64,000 nucleotides of DNA from Flavobacterium daejeonense DSM 17708. Lineage in GTDB: Bacteria > Bacteroidota > Bacteroidia > Flavobacteriales > Flavobacteriaceae. Shown piece after piece: positions 24,880 to 34,201 of the stretch; position 1 is the stretch's first letter; each line of letters opens with the position of its first letter. A program made the position numbers and the translations under genes. The stretch spans positions 16,237-80,236 of the forward strand of contig NZ_AUDK01000022.1 of NCBI RefSeq assembly GCF_000425425.1. The letters run 5' to 3'. Below the pieces are notes generated by a model. That model ran no database searches. It was not told the DNA's origin and was given only the letters and a program-made list of their open reading frames with translations.

Positions 24880-26778
24880 TTAATATGCCCTGGCATCTTT
24901 ACCTTCATAAAAATTCATGAAAGCGCGGTTCACCACACGGTTTCCTCCCGGCGTAGGATAATCTCCCGTAAAGTACCAGTCACCTAAATTTTTTGGACAA
25001 GCTATATGTAAATCTTCTACTGTTTGGAAAATAATTTTAACCTCTGCTTTAATTTCCGGAGAGCTTAACATTTCAGCAATTTTATCTGAAATTTCCTGAT
25101 CGGTAAACGGTTCATAAATAGCCGACACATAGTTCACCACATCCACATCTTTGAAATCTTCCTGCGATTTACATTTTGCATAAACCTCATCCACAATATG
25201 ATATAGATTTCTTTCTTTTAAAAGTGCTAATGCCGCTCTAAAAGCAACTAAACCTTCTAATTTAGCCATATCAATTCCGTAACAATCCGGATAACGAATT
25301 TGTGGTGCTGAAGAAACAATTACAATTCGTTTTGGATTCAAACGATCCATCATTTTGATGATACTCTTTTTAAGCGTAGTTCCTCTTACAATACTATCAT
25401 CAATAATCACCAGATTATCTTCAGGCTTAATTACTCCATAAGTTACATCATAAACGTGAGCTACTAAATCATCACGACTATCATCCGCTGTAATAAAAGT
25501 TCTTAATTTAGCATCTTTAATCGCTACTTTTTCGGTACGAATTTTAACCTCTAATAATTCCTTTAAAGTTTCTGCAGTTAACGTATTTCTATTTTCTAAG
25601 ATGCAATTGTTTTTTCTTTGATTTAAAAAATCCTGAGCCGCTTCAACCAATCCAAAGAAAGAAGTTTCCGCTGTATTTGGAATATAAGAAAATACCGTGT
25701 TGTCTGTATCCTGATCAATAGCTTTCAAAACTGCCGGCAGGATTAATTTCCCTAAATTTTTTCTTTCCTGATAAATTTCAGCGTCACTTCCTCTGGAGAA
25801 ATAAATTCGCTCAAAAGAACAGGCTTTTTTAACCGTTGGAGTCAAAATTTCTTTCATTGAAACCGCTCCGTTTTTCTTGATAATCAAAGCACTTCCCGGA
25901 TCAATTTCTTTAACTTCATCAAATGGGACATTAAAAACTGTTTGGATTACCGGTCTTTCAGAAGCCACCACTACAATTTCATCATCCTGATAAAAATAAG
26001 CCGGACGAATTCCAGCCGGATCCCTAAATACAAAAGCATCACCATGACCTAATAAACCAGCCATAGCATATCCTCCATCAAGATTTTTAGCCGAACGCGC
26101 CAAAATTTTAGCCACATCCAGTCTTTCTGCAATTACCGGAGAAGCCTCTTGTTTCGAATAACCTTCCGCTTTACAATCCTGATACAACTGCATTACTTCT
26201 TTATCTAAAAAGTGACCGATTTTTTCCATTACCGTTACGGTATCAGCCATTTCTTTTGGATGTTGTCCTAATTCAACTAAATTTTGAAACAACTCCTTAA
26301 CATTAGTCATGTTAAAGTTACCCGCCAAAATTAGGTTACGATGCATCCAGTTACTTTGTCTTAAAAAAGGATGCACACTTTCAATACTATTTTTACCAAA
26401 AGTTCCATAACGCACATGCCCCAAGAACAATTCTCCTATATAAGGAATATTCTTTTTTTGCGCCGCCACATCATCAGCATATTCCGGATTAGCAGTCAAC
26501 TCTTCATTAATTCTTTCATTAATCTGAGTAAACACATCTTGAATAGGCTGAGCCTGATTAGAACGAACTCGGCTAATATATCTCTCTCCCGGCTCCACAT
26601 CCAGTTTGATACTTGCAAATCCGGCCCCATCCTGCCCACGATTGTGCTGTTTCTCCATCATCAGATACATTTTTTGTATCCCATAAAAGGCAGAACCATA
26701 CTTTTCTTTGTAATATTCAAGCGGTTTAAGCAGTCTAACTAAAGCTATTCCACATTCATGTTTTAAAGCGTCGCTCAT
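24880..26778 (-). CDS. purF: amidophosphoribosyltransferase
   Basis: First committed step of purine synthesis: PRPP and glutamine to phosphoribosylamine. The 632 residues show the Ntn-hydrolase nucleophile Cys9 (KHECGIALVRL), implying removal of an eight-residue propeptide. Further segments are GHVRYGTFG and the PRPP-binding loop VIIDDSIVRGTTLKKSIIKM. It is about 125 residues longer than the E. coli enzyme, with a C-terminal extension (GDWYFTGDYPTPGGNRVVNR). It is the last of five co-directed genes starting with purN. Confidence 0.95.
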   Translation of the reverse strand: MSDALKHECGIALVRLLKPLEYYKEKYGSAFYGIQKMYLMMEKQHNRGQDGAGFASIKLDVEPGERYISRVRSNQAQPIQDVFTQINERINEELTANPEYADDVAAQKKNIPYIGELFLGHVRYGTFGKNSIESVHPFLRQSNWMHRNLILAGNFNMTNVKELFQNLVELGQHPKEMADTVTVMEKIGHFLDKEVMQLYQDCKAEGYSKQEASPVIAERLDVAKILARSAKNLDGGYAMAGLLGHGDAFVFRDPAGIRPAYFYQDDEIVVVASERPVIQTVFNVPFDEVKEIDPGSALIIKKNGAVSMKEILTPTVKKACSFERIYFSRGSDAEIYQERKNLGKLILPAVLKAIDQDTDNTVFSYIPNTAETSFFGLVEAAQDFLNQRKNNCILENRNTLTAETLKELLEVKIRTEKVAIKDAKLRTFITADDSRDDLVAHVYDVTYGVIKPEDNLVIIDDSIVRGTTLKKSIIKMMDRLNPKRIVIVSSAPQIRYPDCYGIDMAKLEGLVAFRAALALLKERNLYHIVDEVYAKCKSQEDFKDVDVVNYVSAIYEPFTDQEISDKIAEMLSSPEIKAEVKIIFQTVEDLHIACPKNLGDWYFTGDYPTPGGNRVVNRAFMNFYEGKDARAY

Positions 26779-26833
26779 TGTAAATTTATTTGTAGTGTGA
26801 GTTTTTTACTAAACTATTAAAAACAATACTAAT

Positions 26834-26861
26834 TAAAAAAGCCCCGTTTCCGAGGCTTCAA
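26834..26861 (-). terminator. terminator after PfkB-family kinase
   Basis: AAGCCCCG pairs with CGAGGCTT (one mismatch) around TTTC, with an A-run on the left serving the minus strand. It lies just past the kinase stop, so purF is partly separated from the upstream genes. Confidence 0.65.
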
Positions 26862-26865
26862 AGCA

Positions 26866-27789
26866 TTATAATTCTATATCAAATTGTGTCAATGATTTAA
26901 ATTGTTTTAATCGCGACACAACTTCTTCTTTATCTAAACTAAGCATTCGTTCTGTTCCAAATTTTTCCACGCAAAAGGAAGCCAAATTGGAACCATAAAT
27001 AATTGCATTTTTCATATTCTCAAAAGAAACATTTTCACTTTGAGTAATAAATCCGGCGAAACCTCCCGCAAAAGTATCTCCTGCCCCTGTTGGATCAAAA
27101 ACTTCTTCTAATGGTAATGCCGGCGCAAAAAACACATTGTTTTCATGAAACAACAATGCTCCGTGCTCTCCTTTTTTTATCACCACATATTCCGGCCCCA
27201 TCGCCTGAATTTTAGCCGCAGCTTTCACTAAAGAATATTCTCCCGAAAGTTGTCTGGCTTCTTCATCATTAATAGTAATAACATCTACACGTTTAATAAC
27301 GTCCAGTAATTCAGGCAAAGCACAATCCATCCAAAAATTCATAGTATCCAAAACTACTAATTTAGGCTTGCTCTCTAACTGATCCAAAACACCACTTTGT
27401 ACTAACGGATGCAGGTTTCCAAGCATCACCACATCGGCATTTTTAAAATTTTGAGGAACCTTTGGCTGAAAATCGGCCAAAACATTTAGTTGCGTATCCA
27501 AAGTATCTCTTGAATTCAAATCATTGTGATAACGACCGCTCCAAAAGAAAGTTTTACCTCCTTGTACTACTTCAAGACCGGAAATATCAATATTTCTATC
27601 CGTCAGTAAATCAATATATTCCTGAGGAAAATCATCTCCAACAACAGAGACGATAGCTGATTGCAGGTTAAAAAAAGCTGCCGAAAGCCCAATATAAGTT
27701 CCCGCTCCACCTAAAATCTTATCGGTTTTTCCGAATGGGGTTTCAATTGCGTCGAAAGCAACAGTTCCAACAATCAATAATTTATTCAT
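26866..27789 (-). CDS. PfkB-family sugar/nucleoside kinase
   Basis: Ribokinase-fold kinase of 307 residues from the ATG at 27789 (MNKLLIVGTVAFDAIETPFG). An in-frame extension to 27837 is unlikely. The substrate-side motif is KILGGAGTYIGLSAAFFNL. The catalytic and anion-hole motif is DPTGAGDTFAGGFAGF near residue 245. Its position between purN-rnhA and purF suggests a nucleoside or ribose substrate in purine salvage, but this is inference; the sequence alone does not name the substrate. Confidence 0.85.
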   Translation of the reverse strand: MNKLLIVGTVAFDAIETPFGKTDKILGGAGTYIGLSAAFFNLQSAIVSVVGDDFPQEYIDLLTDRNIDISGLEVVQGGKTFFWSGRYHNDLNSRDTLDTQLNVLADFQPKVPQNFKNADVVMLGNLHPLVQSGVLDQLESKPKLVVLDTMNFWMDCALPELLDVIKRVDVITINDEEARQLSGEYSLVKAAAKIQAMGPEYVVIKKGEHGALLFHENNVFFAPALPLEEVFDPTGAGDTFAGGFAGFITQSENVSFENMKNAIIYGSNLASFCVEKFGTERMLSLDKEEVVSRLKQFKSLTQFDIEL

Positions 27790-27863
27790 TTTATGAATTT
27801 CGAAATTTAAGCTGCAAAGATAATTTATCTCTTGCAAAGTTGCAAAGTTTTAAGCTCAGTTTA

Positions 27864-28469
27864 TTACTTAGCAGCTTTTGCCTCCAGCTGACTCTTCATA
27901 TTTCTAAAAGTGTAAAAAGGCGCTTTAGCTATCATCATATTAATAAAAAAAGCCGGAATATTAGATTCGGGATCACCATACAACTGCTGTGTAACCTGAG
28001 TATGATTAGCATCCAACTTTTTCAAAGTCCAAATCCCTTTGAATTTTGTTAACCGAACCACATCTTTTTTCTCCTTCACATAATCATTATAAGGCGTAAG
28101 CAAAACAACATAATCCTCTTTTCTTTTTTGAAGCTGAACTTTCGAAACATGATCCCGATCTTTCACTGGCCACTCCACATCATTATGGATATAAAAAATC
28201 CAGGTCGAGTCATTTATTTTTTTTACCAAATCCGACTCCGCTATCCTGTAACTCCAGTTTTTAAGATTTTTTATATCAAGAATTTTTTTCAGCACCGTAT
28301 CAACTGGCGACTTAACCTGCATGGTTACCTTATATTCTTTTATTGCAACCGAATCGGTTTTTCGGGTATAGACCTTTATCCCTTCTTTATCAATAGCTAA
28401 CTCCCACGGCCTTTGCTGAAAAACAAAACCGGAGAACATAAAAATGAAAATAAAAAAGAATTTAGTCAT
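27864..28469 (-). CDS. START/SRPBCC-domain protein with signal peptide
   Basis: A 201-residue exported protein. Residues 1-17 form a hydrophobic signal (MTKFFFIFIFMFSGFVF). The rest is a START-like helix-grip fold, with WELAIDKEGIKVYTRKTD, WSYRIAESDLVKKINDS, VEWPVKDRDHVSKVQ and a C-terminal amphipathic helix (APFYTFRNMKSQLEAKAA). Proteins of this type bind a hydrophobic ligand. It lies 19 bases after rnhA and 74 before the kinase gene. Its role is unknown. Confidence 0.85.
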   Translation of the reverse strand: MTKFFFIFIFMFSGFVFQQRPWELAIDKEGIKVYTRKTDSVAIKEYKVTMQVKSPVDTVLKKILDIKNLKNWSYRIAESDLVKKINDSTWIFYIHNDVEWPVKDRDHVSKVQLQKRKEDYVVLLTPYNDYVKEKKDVVRLTKFKGIWTLKKLDANHTQVTQQLYGDPESNIPAFFINMMIAKAPFYTFRNMKSQLEAKAAK

Positions 28470-28488
28470 CTTGTGAATTTATAAAAAA

Positions 28489-28968
28489 TCAAATCAATTT
28501 TCCGTCTTCATTTTCATAAAAAGCATCAATTGACAAACTCTTTTGGTTGGAAGCAAAAACAGCCAACTCATCACAACGTTCATTTTGAGGATGACTATTA
28601 TGCCCTTTAATCCACTTAAAATCCACCTGATGTTTGCGATACACTTTTAAAAAGCGCTGCCACAAATCGGCATTTTTTCTTCCTGCAAAAGCTTTTTTTT
28701 CCCAACCTAAAACCCATTTCTTAACCACAGAATCCACTACATACTTAGAATCTGAAACAACCAGCACTTTCATATTCGGATTTTTTAATTTTTCTAACCC
28801 TACGATTACCGCCAACAATTCCATTCTGTTATTTGTAGTATAACGAAACCCCTCATAAAACTCTTTTTTATGAGTTGTCCCCACTAATTCCATAATGACT
28901 CCATAACCTCCGGGGCCGGGATTCCCCTTTGCAGCACCATCAGTATATATATGTACCTGATATTCCAA
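28489..28968 (-). CDS. rnhA: ribonuclease HI
   Basis: Cuts RNA in RNA-DNA hybrids. The 159 residues carry the catalytic acids in YTDGAAKGNPGPGGYG (Asp), TTNNRMELLAVI (Glu), VVSDSKYVVDSV (Asp) and NERCDELAV (Asp), plus the basic-handle segment WVLGWEKKAFAGRKNADLW. It begins 2 bases after the purN stop, so the two are coupled. Confidence 0.95.
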   Translation of the reverse strand: MEYQVHIYTDGAAKGNPGPGGYGVIMELVGTTHKKEFYEGFRYTTNNRMELLAVIVGLEKLKNPNMKVLVVSDSKYVVDSVVKKWVLGWEKKAFAGRKNADLWQRFLKVYRKHQVDFKWIKGHNSHPQNERCDELAVFASNQKSLSIDAFYENEDGKLI

Positions 28969-28970
28969 TT

Positions 28971-29540
28971 TTACGATTTAGCCTTTAACAAATCAGCAAC
29001 AACTCCCGGAAAATACTTTTGTTCCAATTCATGAATTTTTTCAGCCACTACCTCAGGCGTATCAGTCTCTAAAACGGTTAGCTGTTTTTGAAAAATAATT
29101 GCCCCTTCATCATAATGTTCGTTCACATAATGAATGGTAATTCCTGTTTCTTTTTCTCTGTTTTCTACAACCGCCTTATGCACATGCATCCCATACATCC
29201 CTTTTCCGCCATATTTTGGCAACAAGGCAGGATGTATATTAATAATTTTATCCGGATAAGCCTCAATGACAGCATCCGGAAATTTTAATAGAAAACCAGC
29301 CAAAACTATCAAATCAGGTTGAATATCATTTATTTTTTGTAATAATTCACTTTCGTTTAATTCTGATTTTGTAAAAATCACGCAAGGAACATTATTATTT
29401 TTTGCCCTGTCAATCACTTTTGCATTTGCATTATTAGTAAAAACACTTACTACTTCGGCAAGAGCCGTTCCTTGAAAATATTTAATAATATTTTCAGCAT
29501 TTGTCCCAGATCCAGAAGCAAAAACAACAATTTTTTTCAT
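28971..29540 (-). CDS. purN: phosphoribosylglycinamide formyltransferase
   Basis: Transfers a formyl group from 10-formyl-THF to GAR in purine synthesis. The 189 residues contain VVFASGSGTNAENII (phosphate loop), INIHPALLPKYGGKGMYG with the catalytic Asn and His, and HYVNEHYDEGAIIFQ with the catalytic Asp. First gene of the minus-strand purN-rnhA-START-kinase-purF group. It is divergent from acpP. Confidence 0.95.
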   Translation of the reverse strand: MKKIVVFASGSGTNAENIIKYFQGTALAEVVSVFTNNANAKVIDRAKNNNVPCVIFTKSELNESELLQKINDIQPDLIVLAGFLLKFPDAVIEAYPDKIINIHPALLPKYGGKGMYGMHVHKAVVENREKETGITIHYVNEHYDEGAIIFQKQLTVLETDTPEVVAEKIHELEQKYFPGVVADLLKAKS

Positions 29541-29657
29541 ATTTCATCTCATTTAAGTCACACAAAAAAAAGAATAAAAAACGAAATTAAATAGCTTTGA
29601 TATCTCTTTGTTTAAAATTATTTTTTATTTTAGATGTCACATTTATCAACTTAATAG

Positions 29658-29686
29658 TTGTTTTAAAATAAAGTTTTTTATTTTTG
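29658..29686 (+). promoter_or_regulatory. acpP promoter
   Basis: TTG (29658-29660), 18-nt spacer, TATTTTTG (29679-29686). Start site near 29693, giving a leader of about 24 nt. Confidence 0.7.
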
Positions 29687-29716
29687 CCACAAAATTAAAT
29701 TCTAAAATTAAAGATT

Positions 29717-29953
29717 ATGTCAGACATTGCATCAAGAGTAAAAGCGATTATCGTAGACAAATTAGGCGTTGACGAAAACGAAGTTGTAACAGAAGCAAGC
29801 TTCACTAATGATTTAGGAGCTGACTCATTAGACACTGTTGAGCTTATTATGGAATTCGAAAAAGAATTCGATATTCAAATTCCAGACGATCAAGCTGAAA
29901 ACATTGCTACTGTTGGTCAAGCTATTTCTTACATCGAAGAAGCTAAAAAATAA
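29717..29953 (+). CDS. acpP: acyl carrier protein
   Basis: Carries growing acyl chains on a phosphopantetheine arm. The 78 residues are acidic and show the modification site [20 protein letters not shown] with the acceptor Ser, near residue 38. It precedes fabF, the usual fatty-acid gene order. Confidence 0.97.
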   Translation: MSDIASRVKAIIVDKLGVDENEVVTEASFTNDLGADSLDTVELIMEFEKEFDIQIPDDQAENIATVGQAISYIEEAKK

Positions 29954-29961
29954 TAAATATT

Positions 29962-30095
29962 CACCCATATCTGAATTTTAGGTATGGGTGTTATTATTTT
30001 TTCAATTGAGAATTACAGATTGAATTTCAATCAAAAAAGATACACACAATCTAAATCACCCACTACTTTATAATTATACAGTAAAGAGAGTGGGT
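29962..30095 (+). promoter_or_regulatory. two hairpins with exchangeable arms between acpP and fabF
   Basis: Hairpin 1: CACCCATA (29962-29969) with TATGGGTG (29983-29990), followed by a T-rich run, so it looks like a weak terminator. Hairpin 2: ACCCACT (30058-30064) with AGTGGGT (30089-30095). The 3' arm of the first can also pair with the 5' arm of the second (TGGGTG with CACCCA). Partial termination or RNA switching between acpP and fabF is possible. Confidence 0.5.
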
Positions 30096-30127
30096 TTATT
30101 TGTTAATACATAACAAAATTTAAATGT

Positions 30128-31381
30128 ATGGAATTAAGGCGAGTAGTTGTAACAGGTTTAGGAGCGCTTACCCCAATAGGTAATACTGTTGAGGAGTATT
30201 GGAATAGTCTTATTAACGGAGTTAGCGGAGCTGCACCAATCACTTATTTTGACGCGTCAAAATTCAAAACACAGTTTGCTTGTGAATTAAAAAACTTCAA
30301 TGTTGAAAATTTTATTGATCGCAAGGAAGCCAGAAAAATGGATCGCTTTACACAATATGCAGTAGTTTCTGCAACTGAGGCGATGGAAGATGCCAATTTC
30401 GATTTAGACAAAATTGATGTTGACAGAGCAGGAGTTATTTGGGGTTCAGGTATCGGAGGTTTAGAAACTTTTCAAATAGAAATGCTAAACTATGCCGCTG
30501 GTGACGGGACACCAAAATTTAACCCTTTCTTCATCCCTAAAATGATTGGCGATATTGCTTGCGGGCATATTTCCATAAAATACGGTTTTAGAGGACCAAA
30601 TTTCGGAACTGTTTCTGCTTGTGCTTCTTCTACAAACGCTATTATTGACGCATTCAACTATATCCGCTTAGGTCATGCTGACGTAATGGTAACCGGAGGT
30701 TCTGAAGCCGCAGTAACTATTGCAGGAATGGGAGGTTTTAACGCTTTACACGCATTATCCACAAGAAATGACGCCCCTGAAACAGCTTCAAGACCGATGG
30801 ACAAAGACAGAGATGGTTTTGTTTTAGGTGAAGGTGCCGGAGCGTTAATCTTAGAAGAATACGAGCATGCAATTGCACGTGGCGCTAAAATCTATTGTGA
30901 AATAGGCGGAGGCGGTATGTCTGCTGATGCTCACCACATTACAGCTCCACATCCGGAAGGATTAGGTGCCAAAAATGTAATGCTAAACTGCTTGAGAGAT
31001 GCCGGTTTAAAACCAACTGACGTTGATGGTGTTAACATGCACGGAACTTCAACTCCACTTGGAGATCAGGCCGAATCAAAAGCTATTTTACAAGTTTTTG
31101 GAGAACATGCTTACACCATGAACTTGAATTCTACAAAATCTATGACCGGTCACTTGTTAGGAGCTGCCGGAGCTATTGAAACAATTGCTTCTATTCTGTC
31201 TTTAAAACACGGAATTGTTCCTCCGACAATTAATCATTTTACAGATGACGAAACTATCGATCCAAAATTAAACTTCACTTTCAATACGGCTCAAAAAAGA
31301 GAAATGAATGTGGTTATGAGCAACACTTTTGGTTTTGGAGGTCATAATGCTTGTGTATTAGTGAAAAAATTAGGATTCTAA
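30128..31381 (+). CDS. fabF: 3-oxoacyl-[acyl-carrier-protein] synthase II
   Basis: Condensing enzyme that extends acyl-ACP with malonyl-ACP. The 417 residues contain the active Cys in TVSACASSTNAI, and the two catalytic His in NMHGTSTPLGDQAE and KSMTGHLLGAAGAIE. The start RRVVVTGLGALTPIGN is typical. Placed between acpP and rnc; rnc begins 9 bases after its stop. Confidence 0.97.
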   Translation: MELRRVVVTGLGALTPIGNTVEEYWNSLINGVSGAAPITYFDASKFKTQFACELKNFNVENFIDRKEARKMDRFTQYAVVSATEAMEDANFDLDKIDVDRAGVIWGSGIGGLETFQIEMLNYAAGDGTPKFNPFFIPKMIGDIACGHISIKYGFRGPNFGTVSACASSTNAIIDAFNYIRLGHADVMVTGGSEAAVTIAGMGGFNALHALSTRNDAPETASRPMDKDRDGFVLGEGAGALILEEYEHAIARGAKIYCEIGGGGMSADAHHITAPHPEGLGAKNVMLNCLRDAGLKPTDVDGVNMHGTSTPLGDQAESKAILQVFGEHAYTMNLNSTKSMTGHLLGAAGAIETIASILSLKHGIVPPTINHFTDDETIDPKLNFTFNTAQKREMNVVMSNTFGFGGHNACVLVKKLGF

Positions 31382-31390
31382 TTTGATACT

Positions 31391-32131
31391 ATGAGTATAT
31401 TCAAAAAAATATTCAAAAAATCCCGTTCTCAAGAAGACGGGATTTTTTTTGATGCCATCCAAAAAATACTGGGATTTCCCCCTGGAAAACTGAGTCATTA
31501 CCAAAAAGCCTTTACACATCGCTCCTCCGGAAAAACCGATGCAACAGGAAATCCTGTTAGCTATGAACGCTTGGAATTTCTTGGCGATGCCATGTTAAGC
31601 TCAGTAATTGCGGCACATTTATTTAACGAAGTACCACACGGAGACGAAGGTTACTTAACTAAAATGCGCTCAAAAATTGTCAGCAGAGAACACCTTAATG
31701 AATTGGGAAAAGATTTAGATCTGATACGATTTGTTGACAGCAAAGTTCCGGTGCAACATTTTGGTGAAAACATCCACGGCAATATTTTTGAATCACTCAT
31801 TGGAGCTATTTATCTGGACAAAGGCTATTTTTTCTGCGAAAAATTCATTCAAAAAAAAGTAATTACTCCTTATGTTGACATTCCCCGACTGGAAGGAAAA
31901 GTTATCAGCTACAAAAGTTTAATTATCGAATGGTGTCAAAAAGAAAAAAGACAATTTCATTATGACATTTACGAAGACAACGCCATAGATGGGCAGCGTT
32001 TATTTGGAGTAAAATTAAGCATTGATGAAAAAGTAGTTGCAAAAGCACGTGCAACTTCTAAAAAGAAAGCCGAAGAAAAAGCTTCCCAACGCGCTTATTT
32101 TGCATTTCAGGAAAAAATGAACAAAAAATAA
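31391..32131 (+). CDS. rnc: ribonuclease III
   Basis: Cleaves double-stranded RNA in rRNA and mRNA processing. The 246 residues show the nuclease signature ERLEFLGDAMLSSV (about 55-68), a second acidic site in IFESLIGAIYLDKG (about 132-145) and a C-terminal dsRNA-binding domain (about 170-240, ending KKKAEEKASQRAYFAF). The first 20 codons overlap a terminator-like hairpin at 31415-31450. Confidence 0.95.
   Translation: MSIFKKIFKKSRSQEDGIFFDAIQKILGFPPGKLSHYQKAFTHRSSGKTDATGNPVSYERLEFLGDAMLSSVIAAHLFNEVPHGDEGYLTKMRSKIVSREHLNELGKDLDLIRFVDSKVPVQHFGENIHGNIFESLIGAIYLDKGYFFCEKFIQKKVITPYVDIPRLEGKVISYKSLIIEWCQKEKRQFHYDIYEDNAIDGQRLFGVKLSIDEKVVAKARATSKKKAEEKASQRAYFAFQEKMNKK
31415..31450 (+). terminator. 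terminator-like hairpin inside rnc codons 9-20
   Basis: Perfect 12-bp stem AAAAAATCCCGT (31415-31426) with ACGGGATTTTTT (31437-31448), ten-base loop, then a T-run to 31450. By shape it is a standard intrinsic terminator, placed 34 bases after the fabF stop but inside rnc. It could attenuate rnc, or reflect codon choice for the peptide KKSRSQEDGIFF. Confidence 0.6.
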
Positions 32132-32245
32132 GACTATTTTTCTTTACTCTACAACGTTTTCGTTTTAAATTTAACGAATTCCTTGTATTTTCAACACTTA
32201 AACTTAGGGAGAAATAGTATATTTACATCTTTATTTTTAAAGAAG

Positions 32246-32734
32246 ATGGCTGTTCATAAACTAAGTCTTGATGAATTTGACGAAATAGACTATAATCTAA
32301 TCGCAATTCACACATCTTTAGACGATTATAGATTGGCATATTTTATCAATCAAAAACTTCCCATAAATCTCGCCAAGAGCGAAGATGAAGTTCATATAAA
32401 TGTCAAAGAAGGCGAAACAATGTTTTCGAGATTTTATTTTTATGACGAAGAAAATACTGTGTCCTGGAATTTGGTTCAAAACAAAAATGAAGTTGTACCG
32501 GGCAATAACTTTCAGGCTCAGGATTTATTTTCAAACACAGAGGAAGGTATTTCAGCAAAAGCATATTTGTTGCCCGAATTAAAAAAAGCCGACTATTTTT
32601 TAAAAATAGACAACACCGATGACAGCATTGATGTAAATACAATAAAGACAATATTAAATACAATAGACAATATAACAGCAGTTTATACTGTTGAAACAAA
32701 ACAAATAAAATCTAAAAACAATCTAATTTTTTAA
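32246..32734 (+). CDS. IPExxxVDY family protein
   Basis: A 162-residue protein of a Bacteroidota family named after a C-terminal motif, here LPELKKADYFLKI. I start at the ATG at 32246 (MAVHKLSLDEFDEIDYNLIA); a TTG at 32183 is in frame but unlikely. The middle is rich in aromatic and acidic residues. It has no signal peptide, so it is cytoplasmic. The function of the family is unknown. It ends 5 bases before pyk, a linkage that suggests cotranscription. Confidence 0.85.
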   Translation: MAVHKLSLDEFDEIDYNLIAIHTSLDDYRLAYFINQKLPINLAKSEDEVHINVKEGETMFSRFYFYDEENTVSWNLVQNKNEVVPGNNFQAQDLFSNTEEGISAKAYLLPELKKADYFLKIDNTDDSIDVNTIKTILNTIDNITAVYTVETKQIKSKNNLIF

Positions 32735-32739
32735 CGCAA

Positions 32740-34176
32740 ATGATTACTACAAACAAGAAAACTAAAATTGTGGCTACTCTTGGGCCTGCTTGCAGCACGA
32801 GAGAAACCATAAAAGATATGGTTGAAGCAGGTGTAAATGTATTTAGAATCAATTTCTCTCATGCTGATTACAATGATGTAAAAAACAGAATTGAAATCAT
32901 CAGAGGACTTAACAAAGAATTTGGATACACTACAGCCATTCTAGCAGACTTACAAGGGCCAAAACTTCGTGTTGGAGTAATGAACGACGGCGTTGTTGTA
33001 AACGACGGTGATTTGATCACCTTTACTACTGCCGAAGACATTGTAGGAACTGCCGAAAGAGTTTTCATGAAATACCAAAACTTTCCAAACGACGTAAATC
33101 CGGGAGAAAGAATCTTACTAGACGACGGAAAATTAATTTTCGAAATCGTTTCTACAGATAAAAAAACTGAAGTAGTTGCCAAAGTAATTCAAGGTGGTGA
33201 ATTGAAATCTAAAAAAGGAGTTAACTTACCAAACACTAAAATTTCTCTTCCTGCATTAACAGAAAAAGATATCGCTGACGCTATTTTTGCCATTGAACAA
33301 AAAGTAGACTGGATTGCTCTTTCTTTCGTAAAAACACCACAGGATTTGAAAGATCTTCAGGATTTAATTGCAGAACACTCTGAATACAAAATTCCAATTA
33401 TTGCCAAAATCGAAATGCCGGAAGCATTAGAAAACATGGACAAAATTGTAGCTTATTGCGACGGTTTAATGGTGGCTCGTGGAGATCTTGGAGTTGAATT
33501 ACCAGCTCACGAAGTTCCATTAGTACAAAAAGACTTAATCCGCAGAGCTAAAACAGCCAGAATTCCGGTTATCGTTGCTACTCAAATGATGGAAACGATG
33601 ATTAGTAGTTTAACCCCAACCCGTGCCGAAGTTAATGACGTTGCTAACTCGGTTATGGATGGTGCCGATGCAGTAATGCTTTCGGGAGAAACAGCTGCCG
33701 GAAACTACCCGGTACAGGTAATTAAAAAAATGACTCAAATTTGCGAAGCAGTAGAAAACTCTCCGTTAATTCAGGTTCCACAAAATACACCACAAATTAA
33801 AACGAATCGTTTTATCACTAAAACTATTTGTCGCCATGCTGCTGTAATGGCAAATTCTATTGAAGCAAAAGCTATTTCTACAATGACTAACAGTGGTTAC
33901 ACAGCATTTCAATTATCTGCCTGGAGACCTAACACTGCCGAAATTTTAGTTTTCACTTCTAACGAAAGAATCCTTACGCAATTAAACTTACTATGGGGTG
34001 TTAGAACTTTTTTCTATGATAAAGAAGAAAGTACAGATACTACTGTAACGGAAATCAACAATATTGCTAAAGAAAATGGGCATGTTCAAGCCGGTGACTA
34101 CATCATCAACCTGGCTTCGATGCCTATTAAAGAAAGAGGAATGGTTAATACCTTGAGAGTTTCTGAAATTAGCTAA
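32740..34176 (+). CDS. pyk: pyruvate kinase
   Basis: Converts phosphoenolpyruvate and ADP to pyruvate and ATP. The 478 residues contain TKIVATLGPACST, INFSHADYNDV, the active-site stretch IPIIAKIEMPEALENMDKI with the catalytic Lys, and MVARGDLGVELPAHEVP. The C-terminal allosteric domain (about 360-478) is present. It follows the IPExxxVDY gene by 5 bases and ends at a strong terminator. Confidence 0.97.
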   Translation: MITTNKKTKIVATLGPACSTRETIKDMVEAGVNVFRINFSHADYNDVKNRIEIIRGLNKEFGYTTAILADLQGPKLRVGVMNDGVVVNDGDLITFTTAEDIVGTAERVFMKYQNFPNDVNPGERILLDDGKLIFEIVSTDKKTEVVAKVIQGGELKSKKGVNLPNTKISLPALTEKDIADAIFAIEQKVDWIALSFVKTPQDLKDLQDLIAEHSEYKIPIIAKIEMPEALENMDKIVAYCDGLMVARGDLGVELPAHEVPLVQKDLIRRAKTARIPVIVATQMMETMISSLTPTRAEVNDVANSVMDGADAVMLSGETAAGNYPVQVIKKMTQICEAVENSPLIQVPQNTPQIKTNRFITKTICRHAAVMANSIEAKAISTMTNSGYTAFQLSAWRPNTAEILVFTSNERILTQLNLLWGVRTFFYDKEESTDTTVTEINNIAKENGHVQAGDYIINLASMPIKERGMVNTLRVSEIS

Positions 34177-34201
34177 AAAACTATTTTCCTTAAATACTAA
34201 G

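Noticed and set aside
26866..27837. Longer start for the PfkB-family kinase
   Set aside because: The family N-terminus begins at the internal Met at 27789.
32183..32245. Upstream TTG start of the IPExxxVDY protein
   Set aside because: The family begins at MAVHKLS and the extension has no support.
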